Notes under the pieces: generated by a model | The model's input: only the letters and a program-made list of their open reading frames with translations | Told to the model about the DNA's origin: nothing | Database searches by the model: none | Position numbers and translations under genes: made by a program | Assembly (NCBI GenBank): GCA_036262055.1 | Contig: DATAJP010000002.1 | Span: forward strand, 242,177-306,176 | Origin: Ignavibacteria bacterium | GTDB lineage: Bacteria; Bacteroidota; Ignavibacteria; Tepidaquicellales; Tepidaquicellaceae | Direction: 5' to 3' | Length of the DNA: 64,000 bases | In this document: one piece after another, positions 1 through 9,621 of the stretch | Position numbering within the stretch: the first letter of the stretch is position 1 | Layout of the letters: each line of letters opens with the position of its first letter

Positions 1-876
1 GTGCAGTCATCGCTCGTTATGTATCCGATTTATACTTTCGGAAGCGAAGAGCAAAAGAAACATTGGCTTCCAAAGCTTGCGAGGGCAGAAGCAATCGGAT
101 GTTTCGGATTGACCGAACCTGATTTCGGAAGCAACCCGGGCGGTATGATTACAAAAGCGGAAAAAGTTGACGGCGGATATTTATTGAACGGAGCAAAGAT
201 GTGGATTACAAACGGAACGGTTGCAGATGTTGCGGTTGTATGGGCAAAGCTCGATGGAAAAGTCCGCGGCTTCTTAGTTGAAAAAGGAACGAAAGGATTT
301 ACCGCTCCTGAAATGAAAGGAAAGCTTTCACTAAGAGCATCAATTACATCTGAATTGGTTTTTGAAGACTGCCTGATTCCCGAAGCAAACCTGATGCCGA
401 ACAGCAGCGGTTTAAAATCACCTCTTATGTGTTTAACACAGGCGAGATACGGAATTGCGTGGGGAGTAACGGGAATGGCGATGGAATGCTACAATACAGC
501 GCTTAATTATTCCAAGTCAAGAATAATGTTTAACAAACCTCTCGCAGCGTTTCAGATTACACAGGAAAAGCTTGCATATATGCTTACTGAAATTACAAAA
601 GCACAGTTGTTGAATTACCGTCTTGGTAAATTAAAAGATTCAGGAAAAATGAGACCTCAGCAGGTTTCACTTGCAAAGAGAAACAATTGCGAGATTGCAA
701 AAAACATTGCATCGATGGCACGGGAAATGCTCGGCGCTAATGGTATTCTTGATGAATATCCGATAATGAGGCACCTTAATAATATCGAATCCGTAAAAAC
801 ATACGAGGGCACACATGAAATGCACACGCTAATTCTTGGCGAAGACGTAACGGGAATAGCCGCGTTTGAAGGGTAA
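1..876 (+). CDS. gcdH: Glutaryl-CoA dehydrogenase-type acyl-CoA dehydrogenase, 5' truncated
   Basis: FAD-dependent acyl-CoA dehydrogenase; the family oxidises (and in true GcdH decarboxylates) glutaryl-CoA to crotonyl-CoA in lysine/tryptophan breakdown. The visible 291 residues cover the central beta domain (IGCFGLTEPDFGSNPGG near residue 32) and the C-terminal helical domain. The segment ARYGIAWG and the TYEGTHEMH motif, whose Glu269 matches the catalytic base of GcdH, are close to known glutaryl-CoA dehydrogenases. The GTG at base 1 is an internal valine codon of the family motif SVQSSLVM, so about 100 N-terminal residues lie outside the window. Whether the substrate is glutaryl-CoA is inferred from similarity only. 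Confidence 0.85.
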   Translation: MQSSLVMYPIYTFGSEEQKKHWLPKLARAEAIGCFGLTEPDFGSNPGGMITKAEKVDGGYLLNGAKMWITNGTVADVAVVWAKLDGKVRGFLVEKGTKGFTAPEMKGKLSLRASITSELVFEDCLIPEANLMPNSSGLKSPLMCLTQARYGIAWGVTGMAMECYNTALNYSKSRIMFNKPLAAFQITQEKLAYMLTEITKAQLLNYRLGKLKDSGKMRPQQVSLAKRNNCEIAKNIASMAREMLGANGILDEYPIMRHLNNIESVKTYEGTHEMHTLILGEDVTGIAAFEG

Positions 877-899
877 AATTTCAGAATTAAAAGTGAGTA

Positions 900-1814
900 G
901 TGCAAATAATAGAAACACAAAATCTTTCCAAGTCTTTCGATAATAAAACTTACGCTGTAAATAATTTATCGTTTTCTCTTTCAGCAGGCGAAGTCCTTGG
1001 GTTTTTGGGACCTAACGGCTCAGGAAAAACCACAACCGTCAGATTACTTAACGGCATACTAAATCCAACTGCAGGAAAAATTTTCATAAAAGGAAAAGAA
1101 TTAAGTTACGATAATGCTTCCGATGTTCATTCCATTTCCGGTGTATTAACCGAGAATGCCGAATTTTATAATTACCTGACCGGTTATGAAAATCTAGTTT
1201 TCTTTGGAACGTTGTTTGGAATAAATTCAACTGAACTAAAATCCAGGTGCAGTGAGCTTCTAAAAAGATTCGATATATATGATGAAAAAGATAAACAGGT
1301 AAAAAATTACAGCACGGGAATGAAAAAGCGTTTGAAGCTTGCGCGAGCATTTTTGAACAATCCCCAGATTGTTTTTCTTGATGAACCAACCTCCGGGCTT
1401 GACCCTGAAGGCGCAAAGATGGTAAATGATTTCATCAAACAGGCAGCTGAAGATTTTCACGTTACGGTTTTTCTTTGCACGCATCAATTAAAATATGCAG
1501 AAGATATTTGTTCAATTTATGGATTTATAGATGAAGGCAAATTAATTGCTTTTGGAAAATTTAGTGAGTTGTCTAATGGTGTGGATAATTCTGTTTATCT
1601 TGAAATTAAAGGAGAAAACTTCCCTGCCGGATTTAAAGCAACTAATAATTTTTTGTCCATAAAGATTGAAGACAATAAAGATGCTGACCGAATAATCCGA
1701 GAGATTATTTTAAATAACGGCAAGATATATGAGGCAGTCCAAAGAAAAATAAACCTTGAAGAACTTTACTTTGCAATTCAGAAAAGGAACAGCATAAACA
1801 ATAATGCAGAATAA
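900..1814 (+). CDS. ABC transporter ATP-binding protein
   Basis: Cytoplasmic ATPase subunit of an ABC exporter. It has Walker A GPNGSGKT at residues 37-44, an ABC signature region (YSTGMKKRL), Walker B ending IVFLDEPTSGLDP and a switch histidine in LCTHQ. At 304 residues it has an extra C-terminal part of about 80 residues, as in CcmA/NatA-type ATPases of drug or sodium exporters. The start is GTG at 900, 23 bases after the preceding stop; no ATG fits. The stop overlaps the start of the permease gene by 11 bases, so the two are probably translationally coupled and form one transporter. The substrate cannot be read from sequence. Confidence 0.9.
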   Translation: MQIIETQNLSKSFDNKTYAVNNLSFSLSAGEVLGFLGPNGSGKTTTVRLLNGILNPTAGKIFIKGKELSYDNASDVHSISGVLTENAEFYNYLTGYENLVFFGTLFGINSTELKSRCSELLKRFDIYDEKDKQVKNYSTGMKKRLKLARAFLNNPQIVFLDEPTSGLDPEGAKMVNDFIKQAAEDFHVTVFLCTHQLKYAEDICSIYGFIDEGKLIAFGKFSELSNGVDNSVYLEIKGENFPAGFKATNNFLSIKIEDNKDADRIIREIILNNGKIYEAVQRKINLEELYFAIQKRNSINNNAE

Positions 1815-2589
1815 TTTATATAGGGCAATAGTCGGAAAAGATTTAAAAACGGTGTTCAGCGACAGGCTTATTTATCTGCCGTTTATACTTGTCCCAATTA
1901 TATTTTGCCTGCTTCTTCCTGCAGGAATTTATATCGGCACAATTTTTTCAAATTCAATGAAAGAGGATTTTAATTCAATTCCGTTTCCTGACATAAATGA
2001 TACATTTACGGACAAAGATAAGCTGGTTGCATTTGCATTGGGATTTATGTTCCCGCCATTATTCTTGATTATACCGATTATGACTGCAAGCATAATTGCG
2101 GGGACAGGATTTGTCGGAGAGAAAGAAAACAGAACAATAGAGTCCATTTTATATACCAACGTTACAATCAATCAATTGTTTAAGGCAAAAATATTATCGG
2201 CATTAGTACCCTCACTGTCCATAACATTTGTATCGTTTATCTTATTTTTTATTGCAAACATTTTAGGAATATACATTGTCGGTTCTCAGTATGAGTTTCC
2301 GTATGCAAAGTGGATTGTTTTAGTTTTATGGTTGTGTCCGGCAGTTACATTACTTGCAATATTCATGATGGTGCTTGTTTCCGCCAAAGCAAAAACATTT
2401 CAGGAAGCTCAGCAGAGAACAGTTTTTATTATTTTACCTATTATTTTTCTCATTTTGGGACAGGTTTCAGGATTATTTTATTTGAATTCTTTGATAATAT
2501 TTACAATAGGTTTGTTTATTTTTATATTAAATTATTTTTTATTCAAAAAAGCGGTTAGTTCATATACACCTGAAAAGCTTGTAGCATAA
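1804..2589 (+). CDS. ABC-2 type transporter permease
   Basis: Integral inner-membrane subunit partnering the upstream ATPase. The 261-residue protein shows about six hydrophobic segments: roughly residues 20-45, 80-105, 135-160, 170-195, 205-225 and 230-252. Between the first two lies an extracytoplasmic loop, and GEKENRT just after the second is typical of ABC-2 permeases such as NatB. It starts inside the ATPase gene and ends three bases before ispH, so it may be co-transcribed with both. Exported substrate unknown. Confidence 0.85.
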   Translation: MQNNLYRAIVGKDLKTVFSDRLIYLPFILVPIIFCLLLPAGIYIGTIFSNSMKEDFNSIPFPDINDTFTDKDKLVAFALGFMFPPLFLIIPIMTASIIAGTGFVGEKENRTIESILYTNVTINQLFKAKILSALVPSLSITFVSFILFFIANILGIYIVGSQYEFPYAKWIVLVLWLCPAVTLLAIFMMVLVSAKAKTFQEAQQRTVFIILPIIFLILGQVSGLFYLNSLIIFTIGLFIFILNYFLFKKAVSSYTPEKLVA

Positions 2590-2592
2590 TTT

Positions 2593-3819
2593 ATGAAAAC
2601 ATTTGACATCCCGATATTTTACAGAAGCCCGGTTATTTCAAAACTGAAAAACATCCGGAAGGTTTCCGATCCGAGGAAAAAAGATTACTCACCAACCAAA
2701 CTCGATTTCGGTCCGGTAGTGTTTTATATCGCGCGTCATTTCGGATTTTGTTACGGTGTCGAGAATGCAATTGAAATTTCATATAAAGCGCTTGCTGAAA
2801 ATCCCGATAAAAGAATTTTTCTTTTGAGTGAGATGATTCATAATCCTGAGGTCAATAAAGATTTAATAAACCGCGGAGTGAAATTCTTAACAGAAACATC
2901 AGGAAAGCAATTGATTGACTGGAGTGAATTAAAGCCCGAAGATATTGTTATTATCCCTGCATTCGGAACTACACTTGAAATTGAAAACAAACTTTCATCA
3001 ATCGGCATTGACCCGTTGAAATATAACACGACTTGTCCTTTTGTGGAAAAAGTCTGGAACCGCGCCGAAACACTGGGAAAATCAGGACATACAATAATCG
3101 TTCACGGAAAATACAAGCACGAGGAAACCCGCGCAACTTTTTCGCATAGCGAAGAAAATGCTCCGACAATGATTGTCCGTGATATTGACGAAACAAAAAT
3201 TTTAGCTGATTACATTTTAGGAAAAATTTCGACGGATGAGTTTTATGATTTCTTCAAGAACAGGTTCTCGAATAACTTTGACCCTGAAAAACATCTCGAT
3301 AAAATCGGGGTTGTGAATCAAACTACAATGCTTGCAACTGAAACGCAGTCAATTGCAGATTATCTGAAGCAAGCAATGATTCAGAAATACGGCGATGAAA
3401 ACATAAAAGAACATTTTGCGGACACCCGCGATACGCTTTGTTATGCAACTCATGATAACCAGAATGCAACTTACGGCTTGCTTGAACAGGATGCGGATAT
3501 TGCCATCGTTGTGGGAGGGTACAACAGTTCAAACACATCACATATCGTTGAGCTTTGTGAAGAAAAACTTCCGACATATTTCATAAGCTCTGCTGAAAAA
3601 ATTCTTGACAGAAATACAATCACGCATTACAACATACACACGCACGAGTTTTTAACCACAAAGAATTTCATTCCTGAAAAAAATCCGGTGAAAATTATCC
3701 TGACAAGCGGAGCGTCTTGCCCCGACTCTATTGTAGATGACGTGCTTCAGAAAATACTTTCATATTTTCCTGAGCACAAAACTTTGGACGAGGTTTTAAC
3801 TTCTATTAGTTTAAATTAA
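2593..3819 (+). CDS. ispH: 4-hydroxy-3-methylbut-2-enyl diphosphate reductase
   Basis: Last enzyme of the MEP isoprenoid pathway; reduces HMBPP to IPP and DMAPP with a [4Fe-4S] cluster. The three cluster cysteines are visible: Cys53 (FGFCYGV), Cys148 (NTTCPFVEKVW) and Cys376 (GASCPDS). Substrate-binding histidines appear at His83 and in HGKYKHEET (171-179). At 408 residues it is the long form, with an N-terminal extension and internal insertions as in cyanobacterial and plant enzymes, rather than the roughly 315-residue E. coli type. The gene begins three bases after the permease stop and ends convergently against the aminotransferase gene. The preceding pathway enzyme, ispG, is about 12 kb away in the same window. 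Confidence 0.95.
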   Translation: MKTFDIPIFYRSPVISKLKNIRKVSDPRKKDYSPTKLDFGPVVFYIARHFGFCYGVENAIEISYKALAENPDKRIFLLSEMIHNPEVNKDLINRGVKFLTETSGKQLIDWSELKPEDIVIIPAFGTTLEIENKLSSIGIDPLKYNTTCPFVEKVWNRAETLGKSGHTIIVHGKYKHEETRATFSHSEENAPTMIVRDIDETKILADYILGKISTDEFYDFFKNRFSNNFDPEKHLDKIGVVNQTTMLATETQSIADYLKQAMIQKYGDENIKEHFADTRDTLCYATHDNQNATYGLLEQDADIAIVVGGYNSSNTSHIVELCEEKLPTYFISSAEKILDRNTITHYNIHTHEFLTTKNFIPEKNPVKIILTSGASCPDSIVDDVLQKILSYFPEHKTLDEVLTSISLN

Positions 3820-3822
3820 ATC

Positions 3823-5097
3823 TTAAGTAAGTTTTTTCAATGCAGTTTCGAGGTTTTTAATCACATCGTTAATCTCATCTTTCTTGACCGTTCCGACACT
3901 CAATCTGAACCAGTGTGAAGCTTCGGACGTTCCGAATGCATAAAAAGGAACAAGCCCCATTTTTGCTTCATTGATTAAATAACGTGTGATGTCGTGTGAA
4001 TCATTTATGATATTTCCATCAGGTTTAATTCTGCCGTTTAGATCAAATTTCACGGTTAGATAAATTGCTGCCTGCGGAGGAATGACCTCAATTGGGTACC
4101 CTTTCGCTTTTAGTGATAACAACCCTTCATAAAATTTATTCAGGCGGTAGCTGACTTCGTCTTTCAAGTTATCAAGATAACCGTCAACTGCTTCATCATT
4201 TTTTAAGAAATGCGAAGTTGCAATCTGCTCGGGCTTCGGAGCCCATGCGCCCATATGGGCAATGAATGTTTTCATCCTGTCGGTGATTGAAGCAGGGGCA
4301 AGTGACCATCCTAAACGCACACCGGTTGCAGCAAAATATTTTGAGATACCGTCAACATAAACGGTATAATTTTTCATTTCAGGATATACATGAACAGGGC
4401 TGACGTGCTCAACACCGTTATATGTCAACGCCCAATAAATCTGGTCGAACATAAGATAAACTGGCTTTTCGTCATCTCCGCGTCTGTCATTTTCTTCGAG
4501 AATAACTTCACAGATTTCTTTCATCATGTCGTACGTTAAAACAGTTCCCGTCGGATTTAAAGGTGAACATAATGAAATTAAAGCTGTATCTTTAATAAAC
4601 GGCTTTATGTCACTTGCAGTCGGCATGAAATTATTTTCAGGGAACGTCTCAATGACTATATGCTCTGCAAAAGAGATATGAGCATAGTGATTATTATTCC
4701 AGGAAGGAACAGGATAGATTACATTCTCACCCGGGTTTACAAGTGTTGAAAATGTTGAAAAAATTAACGGACGCGCACCACTTGCAACGGTTATTTCATC
4801 AGGTGAATAATGCAGGTCTTCTTTGCGTTGAATAAAAGTGGATATTGCTTTTTTTAATTCAGGCATTCCGCCGGCAATAGGATAGTTTGTATCGTGACGC
4901 TGATACGCTTTTATTATTTCTTCTTCAAGAAGCTTGGGAATTGGAAAAATGTGTGAGTTAAAATCGCCGATGGTGAGATTAAAAACTTTCTCGCCGTTTC
5001 TAATTTTTTCGTTAAGCTCATTTGCAAGCTTTACAATTTCGGAGAAAATTAAATTCTCCGCCATATCGGAAACTTTTAAGTTCAGTTCTTTTTCCAT
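3823..5097 (-). CDS. PLP-dependent class I aminotransferase
   Basis: Fold-type I aminotransferase of the aspartate aminotransferase superfamily. Visible motifs are NPTGTVLT, DQIYW and SKYFAATGVRLGW, in which Lys253 should form the Schiff base with pyridoxal phosphate. The open frame extends upstream to 5190 into the next gene, but the ATG at 5097 is preferred: it gives 424 residues, avoids a 60-base overlap with the deoxyhypusine synthase-like gene, and the extra residues look nothing like an aminotransferase. It lies about 30 bases downstream of that gene on the same strand, so the two probably form an operon. Amino donor and acceptor cannot be deduced. Confidence 0.85.
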   Translation of the reverse strand: MEKELNLKVSDMAENLIFSEIVKLANELNEKIRNGEKVFNLTIGDFNSHIFPIPKLLEEEIIKAYQRHDTNYPIAGGMPELKKAISTFIQRKEDLHYSPDEITVASGARPLIFSTFSTLVNPGENVIYPVPSWNNNHYAHISFAEHIVIETFPENNFMPTASDIKPFIKDTALISLCSPLNPTGTVLTYDMMKEICEVILEENDRRGDDEKPVYLMFDQIYWALTYNGVEHVSPVHVYPEMKNYTVYVDGISKYFAATGVRLGWSLAPASITDRMKTFIAHMGAWAPKPEQIATSHFLKNDEAVDGYLDNLKDEVSYRLNKFYEGLLSLKAKGYPIEVIPPQAAIYLTVKFDLNGRIKPDGNIINDSHDITRYLINEAKMGLVPFYAFGTSEASHWFRLSVGTVKKDEINDVIKNLETALKKLT

Positions 5098-5126
5098 TAA
5101 ATAACTTTTATTGAATAAAAAATTAA

Positions 5127-6164
5127 TTATGCGTTTACTGATTCGTTCTGAAACATCTTGCTGAATTCTCTTTTCTTTCTGTTCTTCCAATTGCCTTTAT
5201 GATAAGCATATCCTGAAATCAACGGCATCGCAATTGTTGCTTCGCAGTAGACCATTTGTTCGTAGGTCATGTCAACTTTTCCCCATGAGCTTGCTTCTTT
5301 CAATGTTGAACCTGAAAGCGCACCATCTCTATCGTCTGCAACAGTAACCTGAATTGCATACTTGTGCATCGGGACATCTTTGCCTAATATCTCTGCTGCA
5401 ACAACAGTATCCTGCGCAAAGTTTTTCGGGACACCTCCGCCAATCATGTATAAGCCGGTTTCAAAAGCATCAAGCTTTAATTTTGTAAGCTCAAGAAAAT
5501 CTTTTGCCGAGTCAATAGAAACATGCGAATCGGGATTATGAAACTGATGATGAACCAATCCGAATCCTGCAGAACAGTCCGAGAACGCAGGCACAAAAAT
5601 CGGAACATTGTGTTCATATGCAGCAAGCACAACAGAGTCTTTATTCTTTCCGTTCTTTGAGAGATACTCACCCATGTGCCATATAAACTCACGTGATGAG
5701 TATGGTCTTCTTTCAAGAGTGTCACATAGATTTCCGATTATCATATCGCACTCTCTTAAGTCTTCTTCATCGATATATGTATCATAAATTCTGTCAATCA
5801 TTAATTCACGCAAAACATTATCATCTGCAAACTGATTTCCTTTATAATGTTTGAAGCCAAGTCCTTCAAAGAAATCCTGGTCAACCATAATAGCGCCCGT
5901 TGAAACGATTGCATCAACCATGTTATTGCGAACCATGTCCACTACAACATTTTTTAATCCTGCTGAAAAAAGTGAGCCTGCTAAACACAACATAACTGAA
6001 CAATTAGGGTCAGAAAGCATCATGTCATAATACTCGGCAGCTTTTGCCAAATCTCTCGATGAAAAAGCCATGTCTTTCATGTCATCAACAAGCGGAACTA
6101 CATTATGTTTTTTGATGTCAATGTGCTGGATTGTCTCTTTTAGGAAGTCTTTCTTTGTCGCCAT
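5127..6164 (-). CDS. Deoxyhypusine synthase family protein
   Basis: Member of the deoxyhypusine/homospermidine synthase family, NAD-dependent enzymes that transfer an aminobutyl group from spermidine. The C-terminal block GGGVPKNF places Lys247 where the catalytic lysine of deoxyhypusine synthase sits, and SSWGKV further on is also conserved. Length (345) is normal. Bacteria lack eIF5A, so this protein is unlikely to modify it; bacterial members have been linked to homospermidine or other polyamine synthesis. Its actual substrate is unknown. It is preceded by a terminator of the upstream secreted-protein gene and followed closely by the aminotransferase gene. Confidence 0.8.
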   Translation of the reverse strand: MATKKDFLKETIQHIDIKKHNVVPLVDDMKDMAFSSRDLAKAAEYYDMMLSDPNCSVMLCLAGSLFSAGLKNVVVDMVRNNMVDAIVSTGAIMVDQDFFEGLGFKHYKGNQFADDNVLRELMIDRIYDTYIDEEDLRECDMIIGNLCDTLERRPYSSREFIWHMGEYLSKNGKNKDSVVLAAYEHNVPIFVPAFSDCSAGFGLVHHQFHNPDSHVSIDSAKDFLELTKLKLDAFETGLYMIGGGVPKNFAQDTVVAAEILGKDVPMHKYAIQVTVADDRDGALSGSTLKEASSWGKVDMTYEQMVYCEATIAMPLISGYAYHKGNWKNRKKREFSKMFQNESVNA

Positions 6165-6232
6165 ATCTCGATAAATTTAAATAAATTAATGTTTGATAAA
6201 TATATGTATTTTAAAAGGTTTAATAAATGAAA

Positions 6233-6251
6233 AAGGGGCTTCCCGCCCCTT
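6233..6251 (-). terminator. Rho-independent terminator
   Basis: Stem AAGGGGC/GCCCCTT with loop of five bases; read on the minus strand it is followed by a run of Ts. It lies just downstream of the secreted Omp28-like gene and separates it from the deoxyhypusine synthase-like gene. Similar GGGGC/GCCCC stems recur as terminators at 21523, 54046 and 54761. Confidence 0.75.
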
Positions 6252-6274
6252 AAATAATTGTAAAATTTAGGAAA

Positions 6275-7318
6275 TTATTTTAGCAACATCATTTTCTTTA
6301 CATCTGAGAAATTGTTTGATTCGAGTTTGTAAATATAAACTCCCGAAGCTAAGTTTGATGCGTTGAAATCAAAGTCATATGTTCCTGCAATGAGGTTTTC
6401 GTTTATTAGAGTTGCAACCTCTTTGCCGAGTGAGTTATAAACTTTCAGCTTTACGTGTCCTGTTACGGGAACTTCGAACTTAATCGAAGTGCTCGGATTG
6501 AACGGATTAGGATAGTTCTGATGAAGCTTGAAGCTTGCAGGAACTTCAGTTGATGTGTTTACGATTCCTGTCGGGTTATCGGCGCCTTCACCAACATTCA
6601 AAACTTCTTTTTGCCCGCTTGCATCATTCTGAACGAATGCAACTGTAGAAACAAGAGAGTCAATCCATGATGCCTGTCTTTTATATTTAAATATAAACTG
6701 ATGCGTTCCTGCGCTTGTCGGCAATGTTGTTCCGGTCATATCAGGCAAACCCAATAAAAATACATGCGGAAAATACATTTCGCCGTTTGAACCGGGAGGA
6801 GTAACATATTGAATATATTTCTGCGTTGCCATTACTCTCAGCTTATAATCACCTGCAGGCAAATTTGAAGGAATGTTTATTGTAACTGTCGCTCTTATTG
6901 TATCTCCGGCAATCCTCTGGTCTATAACTGTAATCAAAACCTGCGGAGTAATTGCTTTCCTTGTGTTAAATGCATTATCAAGATTTGTCTGGTTGAATGG
7001 CCAGATATCAGCAAAGCAATTTCCGTCACCTTTAAGCCAAGGAACAGCATTAACGTCTGAATAATATCCTCCCCTTCTTTGTTCTACTTGGGTCGGATTT
7101 GCATTATACATCGGGTCAAAGCCGGGAAAGTTTGTATGATATTTTATTCCGATTATGCTGTCACCTTTGGATTCCATATATGCTCTCAACGTCGGGTTAC
7201 TTGCAGCGCATGGTCCGCATGAAGCATTTGTAAACTCTTCAAATAAAACTTTTTTATTTTGTGCATAGCCTGTACCGGATACTATGACCACAATCAAAAT
7301 CAGTAATAATTTTTTCAT
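6275..7318 (-). CDS. Secreted Omp28-like thioredoxin-fold protein with T9SS sorting domain
   Basis: Exported protein with a signal peptide at residues 1-19 (MKKLLLILIVVIVSGTGYA). The mature N-terminus carries an Omp28-like thioredoxin-type module with a CGPC motif (Cys34, Cys37), which suggests thiol redox activity or metal binding. A beta-rich middle follows. The last ~80 residues form a T9SS type A sorting domain: NYPNPFNPSTSIKFEVP, then GVYIYKLE and a basic tail. The protein is therefore probably exported by type IX secretion and surface-anchored or released. It is monocistronic, ending at the terminator near 6240. The function of the redox motif in this family is not established. Confidence 0.85.
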   Translation of the reverse strand: MKKLLLILIVVIVSGTGYAQNKKVLFEEFTNASCGPCAASNPTLRAYMESKGDSIIGIKYHTNFPGFDPMYNANPTQVEQRRGGYYSDVNAVPWLKGDGNCFADIWPFNQTNLDNAFNTRKAITPQVLITVIDQRIAGDTIRATVTINIPSNLPAGDYKLRVMATQKYIQYVTPPGSNGEMYFPHVFLLGLPDMTGTTLPTSAGTHQFIFKYKRQASWIDSLVSTVAFVQNDASGQKEVLNVGEGADNPTGIVNTSTEVPASFKLHQNYPNPFNPSTSIKFEVPVTGHVKLKVYNSLGKEVATLINENLIAGTYDFDFNASNLASGVYIYKLESNNFSDVKKMMLLK

Positions 7319-7488
7319 AGCAAGATATTTAATTTATTAAAACTTAGTGAAAATTTATCAAAAATTAAAGATTTTAAACCATTAAAATTTAACATTATAT
7401 TCCCATTTTATGAATAGAAAGTAATATATAGAAAATATAAATTATGACCGTAAAATATGAATAAAATACTGTAAATACAGATATTTTT

Positions 7489-9615
7489 ATGCAAAAGCGA
7501 AAAGAGTTTTTTTTCAATAGAGAGTTAAGCTGGATTGAATTTAACCGAAGAGTCCTCGAGGAAGCTCAGGATATCACAAACCCTCTTCTCGAAAGAGTAA
7601 AATTTCTTTCAATATTCTCAAACAATCTCGATGAGTTTTTTATGATTCGCGTATCGGGATTGAAACGTCAGATTGTCAGCGACGTGAACGAACTTTCTGT
7701 TGACGGAATGAGCGCGCAAGAGCAGATTACCGAAATCTGGAATAAACTTGTTCCGCTTGTCGATGAACAATACAAAACTTTTAACGAAGTCATTACCCCG
7801 CAGCTCAGAGAAAACAACATCAACATTTTTAAATATGATGAGCTGATTGAATCCGATAAATTGGCCGTCAATGAATATTTCGATAAAGAACTCTTTCCAA
7901 TTTTAACTCCTCTTGCAATTGACAACGTTCATCCGTTTCCGAATCTTGTAAACAGAAGTCTTGCGCTTGCAATTATTCTCGATGACCCGACTACTGACGA
8001 GAACGAAGAAAAAGTTTGTGTAATCCAGATACCGAGCAACATTCCAAGGTTTTACAAAATTAACACTCTTGAAGGATACCAATATATTTCAACTGAAGAA
8101 ATAATCCGCGCAAACGTTAATAAGCTTTTTCCGGGAATGCACTCAACCGATTGTTTTAGTTTCAGAATCACACGCAATGCAGATCTTGAACTTGAAGAAG
8201 AAGAAGCGGATGATTTATTAAAATTAATCGAGGAAGAAGTTAAAAAAAGAAGATTGGGAATCCTTATCCGTCTTGAAGTCGATAAAAAAATGCCTGATAA
8301 GCTTTTGAATTTTCTTGTAAACCTTTTAAAAGTTAAAGAATACGAAATCTATAAAATGGATGGCTTAATGAACTTAGCCGACCTTATGGAATTATATAAA
8401 ATAGATTTACGTAATCTTAAATATGAGGGTTTTACTCCGCGCATATCTTCTTACTTTAGGGAAGCGGAGGATGATTTCTTTAAAGCAATTTCACAGCGTG
8501 ATATACTGCTTCATCATCCATTTTATTCTTTCTCATCTGTCAGCGAGTTCGTTGCGCAAGCAGCGGAAGACCCTAATGTTTATGCAATAAAGCTTACATT
8601 ATATAGAACAAGCGGTGACTCCCCTATTATTAAGTCATTAATTGAAGCTGCCGAAAACGGCAAGCAGGTAACAGCAGTAGTTGAATTGAAAGCACGCTTC
8701 GATGAAGAGAACAATATCATCTGGGCGCGCGCACTTGAGAAAGCAGGTGTGCATGTCGTATACGGACTTGTCGGTTTGAAAACTCACTGCAAGCTTGCGC
8801 TTGTTGTCAGAAAAGAAGAAGGCGGAATGCGCAGATACCTGCATATGGGAACGGGAAATTACAATCCTGCAACATCAAAAATTTATACTGACTTTGGATT
8901 ATTCACATGTAATGAAAGCTTTGGAAAAGATGCATCGAATTTGTTTAATTATCTGACGGGCTATTCAAAGCAATTAAATTTTGAAAAATTCATAGTTGCC
9001 CCGGTATTCTTAAGAAAAAAATTACTCTCATTAATTGATAAAGAAATTGCATCTCATAAAGAATATGGTAACGGAAGAATTATTGTAAAAAATAATGCGT
9101 TGATGGATAACGATATTATTTTAAAATTATATGAAGCTTCCAAAGCAGGTGTTAAAATCGACATGATAGTCCGCGGAATTTGTTCGCTTAAGCCAAACAT
9201 CGAAGGACTTAGCGAAAATATTATGGTGCAGAGTATTGTCGGAAGATTTTTGGAGCACAGCAGGGCATATTATTTCAATAATAACGGGAATTCTTCTGTA
9301 TATCTCGGAAGCGCCGACTGGATGGAAAGAAATTTTGACAGACGCGTCGAAGTATTATTCCCGATTGAAGATAAAGGAATTAAAGAAGACATTATTGAAA
9401 TACTTGAATTATATTTAAGCGATAATGTCAAATCAAGAGTTTTGCTTCCCGATGGCAGTTATATCAGAAAGCGAAGAAATGCAAGCGATCAGAAAATAAA
9501 TATTCAGGAATATTTTTTGAAAAAGGTAAAGAGCAAACACGAAAAGGAAATCAAGGAAGAAGTCCGAAAAAAAGTTATGGAACACGACGCATTGAAAATA
9601 AAAATTTACGATTAA
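7489..9615 (+). CDS. ppk1: Polyphosphate kinase 1
   Basis: Reversibly polymerises the gamma phosphate of ATP into polyphosphate. The N-terminal motif FNRELSWIEFN (near residue 8) is diagnostic. The two phospholipase D-like active-site motifs are present: His433 in KTHCKLALV, the probable autophosphorylated residue, and His590 in FLEHSRAYY. HMGTGNYNP near residue 452 and the full length of 708 residues match PPK1. It is divergent from the Omp28-like gene with a 170-base AT-rich intergenic region and is followed seven bases later by carB, so it probably heads a plus-strand operon. Confidence 0.95.
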   Translation: MQKRKEFFFNRELSWIEFNRRVLEEAQDITNPLLERVKFLSIFSNNLDEFFMIRVSGLKRQIVSDVNELSVDGMSAQEQITEIWNKLVPLVDEQYKTFNEVITPQLRENNINIFKYDELIESDKLAVNEYFDKELFPILTPLAIDNVHPFPNLVNRSLALAIILDDPTTDENEEKVCVIQIPSNIPRFYKINTLEGYQYISTEEIIRANVNKLFPGMHSTDCFSFRITRNADLELEEEEADDLLKLIEEEVKKRRLGILIRLEVDKKMPDKLLNFLVNLLKVKEYEIYKMDGLMNLADLMELYKIDLRNLKYEGFTPRISSYFREAEDDFFKAISQRDILLHHPFYSFSSVSEFVAQAAEDPNVYAIKLTLYRTSGDSPIIKSLIEAAENGKQVTAVVELKARFDEENNIIWARALEKAGVHVVYGLVGLKTHCKLALVVRKEEGGMRRYLHMGTGNYNPATSKIYTDFGLFTCNESFGKDASNLFNYLTGYSKQLNFEKFIVAPVFLRKKLLSLIDKEIASHKEYGNGRIIVKNNALMDNDIILKLYEASKAGVKIDMIVRGICSLKPNIEGLSENIMVQSIVGRFLEHSRAYYFNNNGNSSVYLGSADWMERNFDRRVEVLFPIEDKGIKEDIIEILELYLSDNVKSRVLLPDGSYIRKRRNASDQKINIQEYFLKKVKSKHEKEIKEEVRKKVMEHDALKIKIYD

Positions 9616-9621
9616 CGATAC

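Noticed and set aside
5098..5190. Longer N-terminus for the aminotransferase (start at 5190)
   Set aside because: It would overlap the upstream gene by over 60 bases and adds a charged segment not typical of aminotransferases.
5127..6164. Eukaryote-type hypusination system
   Set aside because: No eIF5A-like gene or deoxyhypusine hydroxylase in the window, and bacteria lack the substrate; only family membership is claimed.
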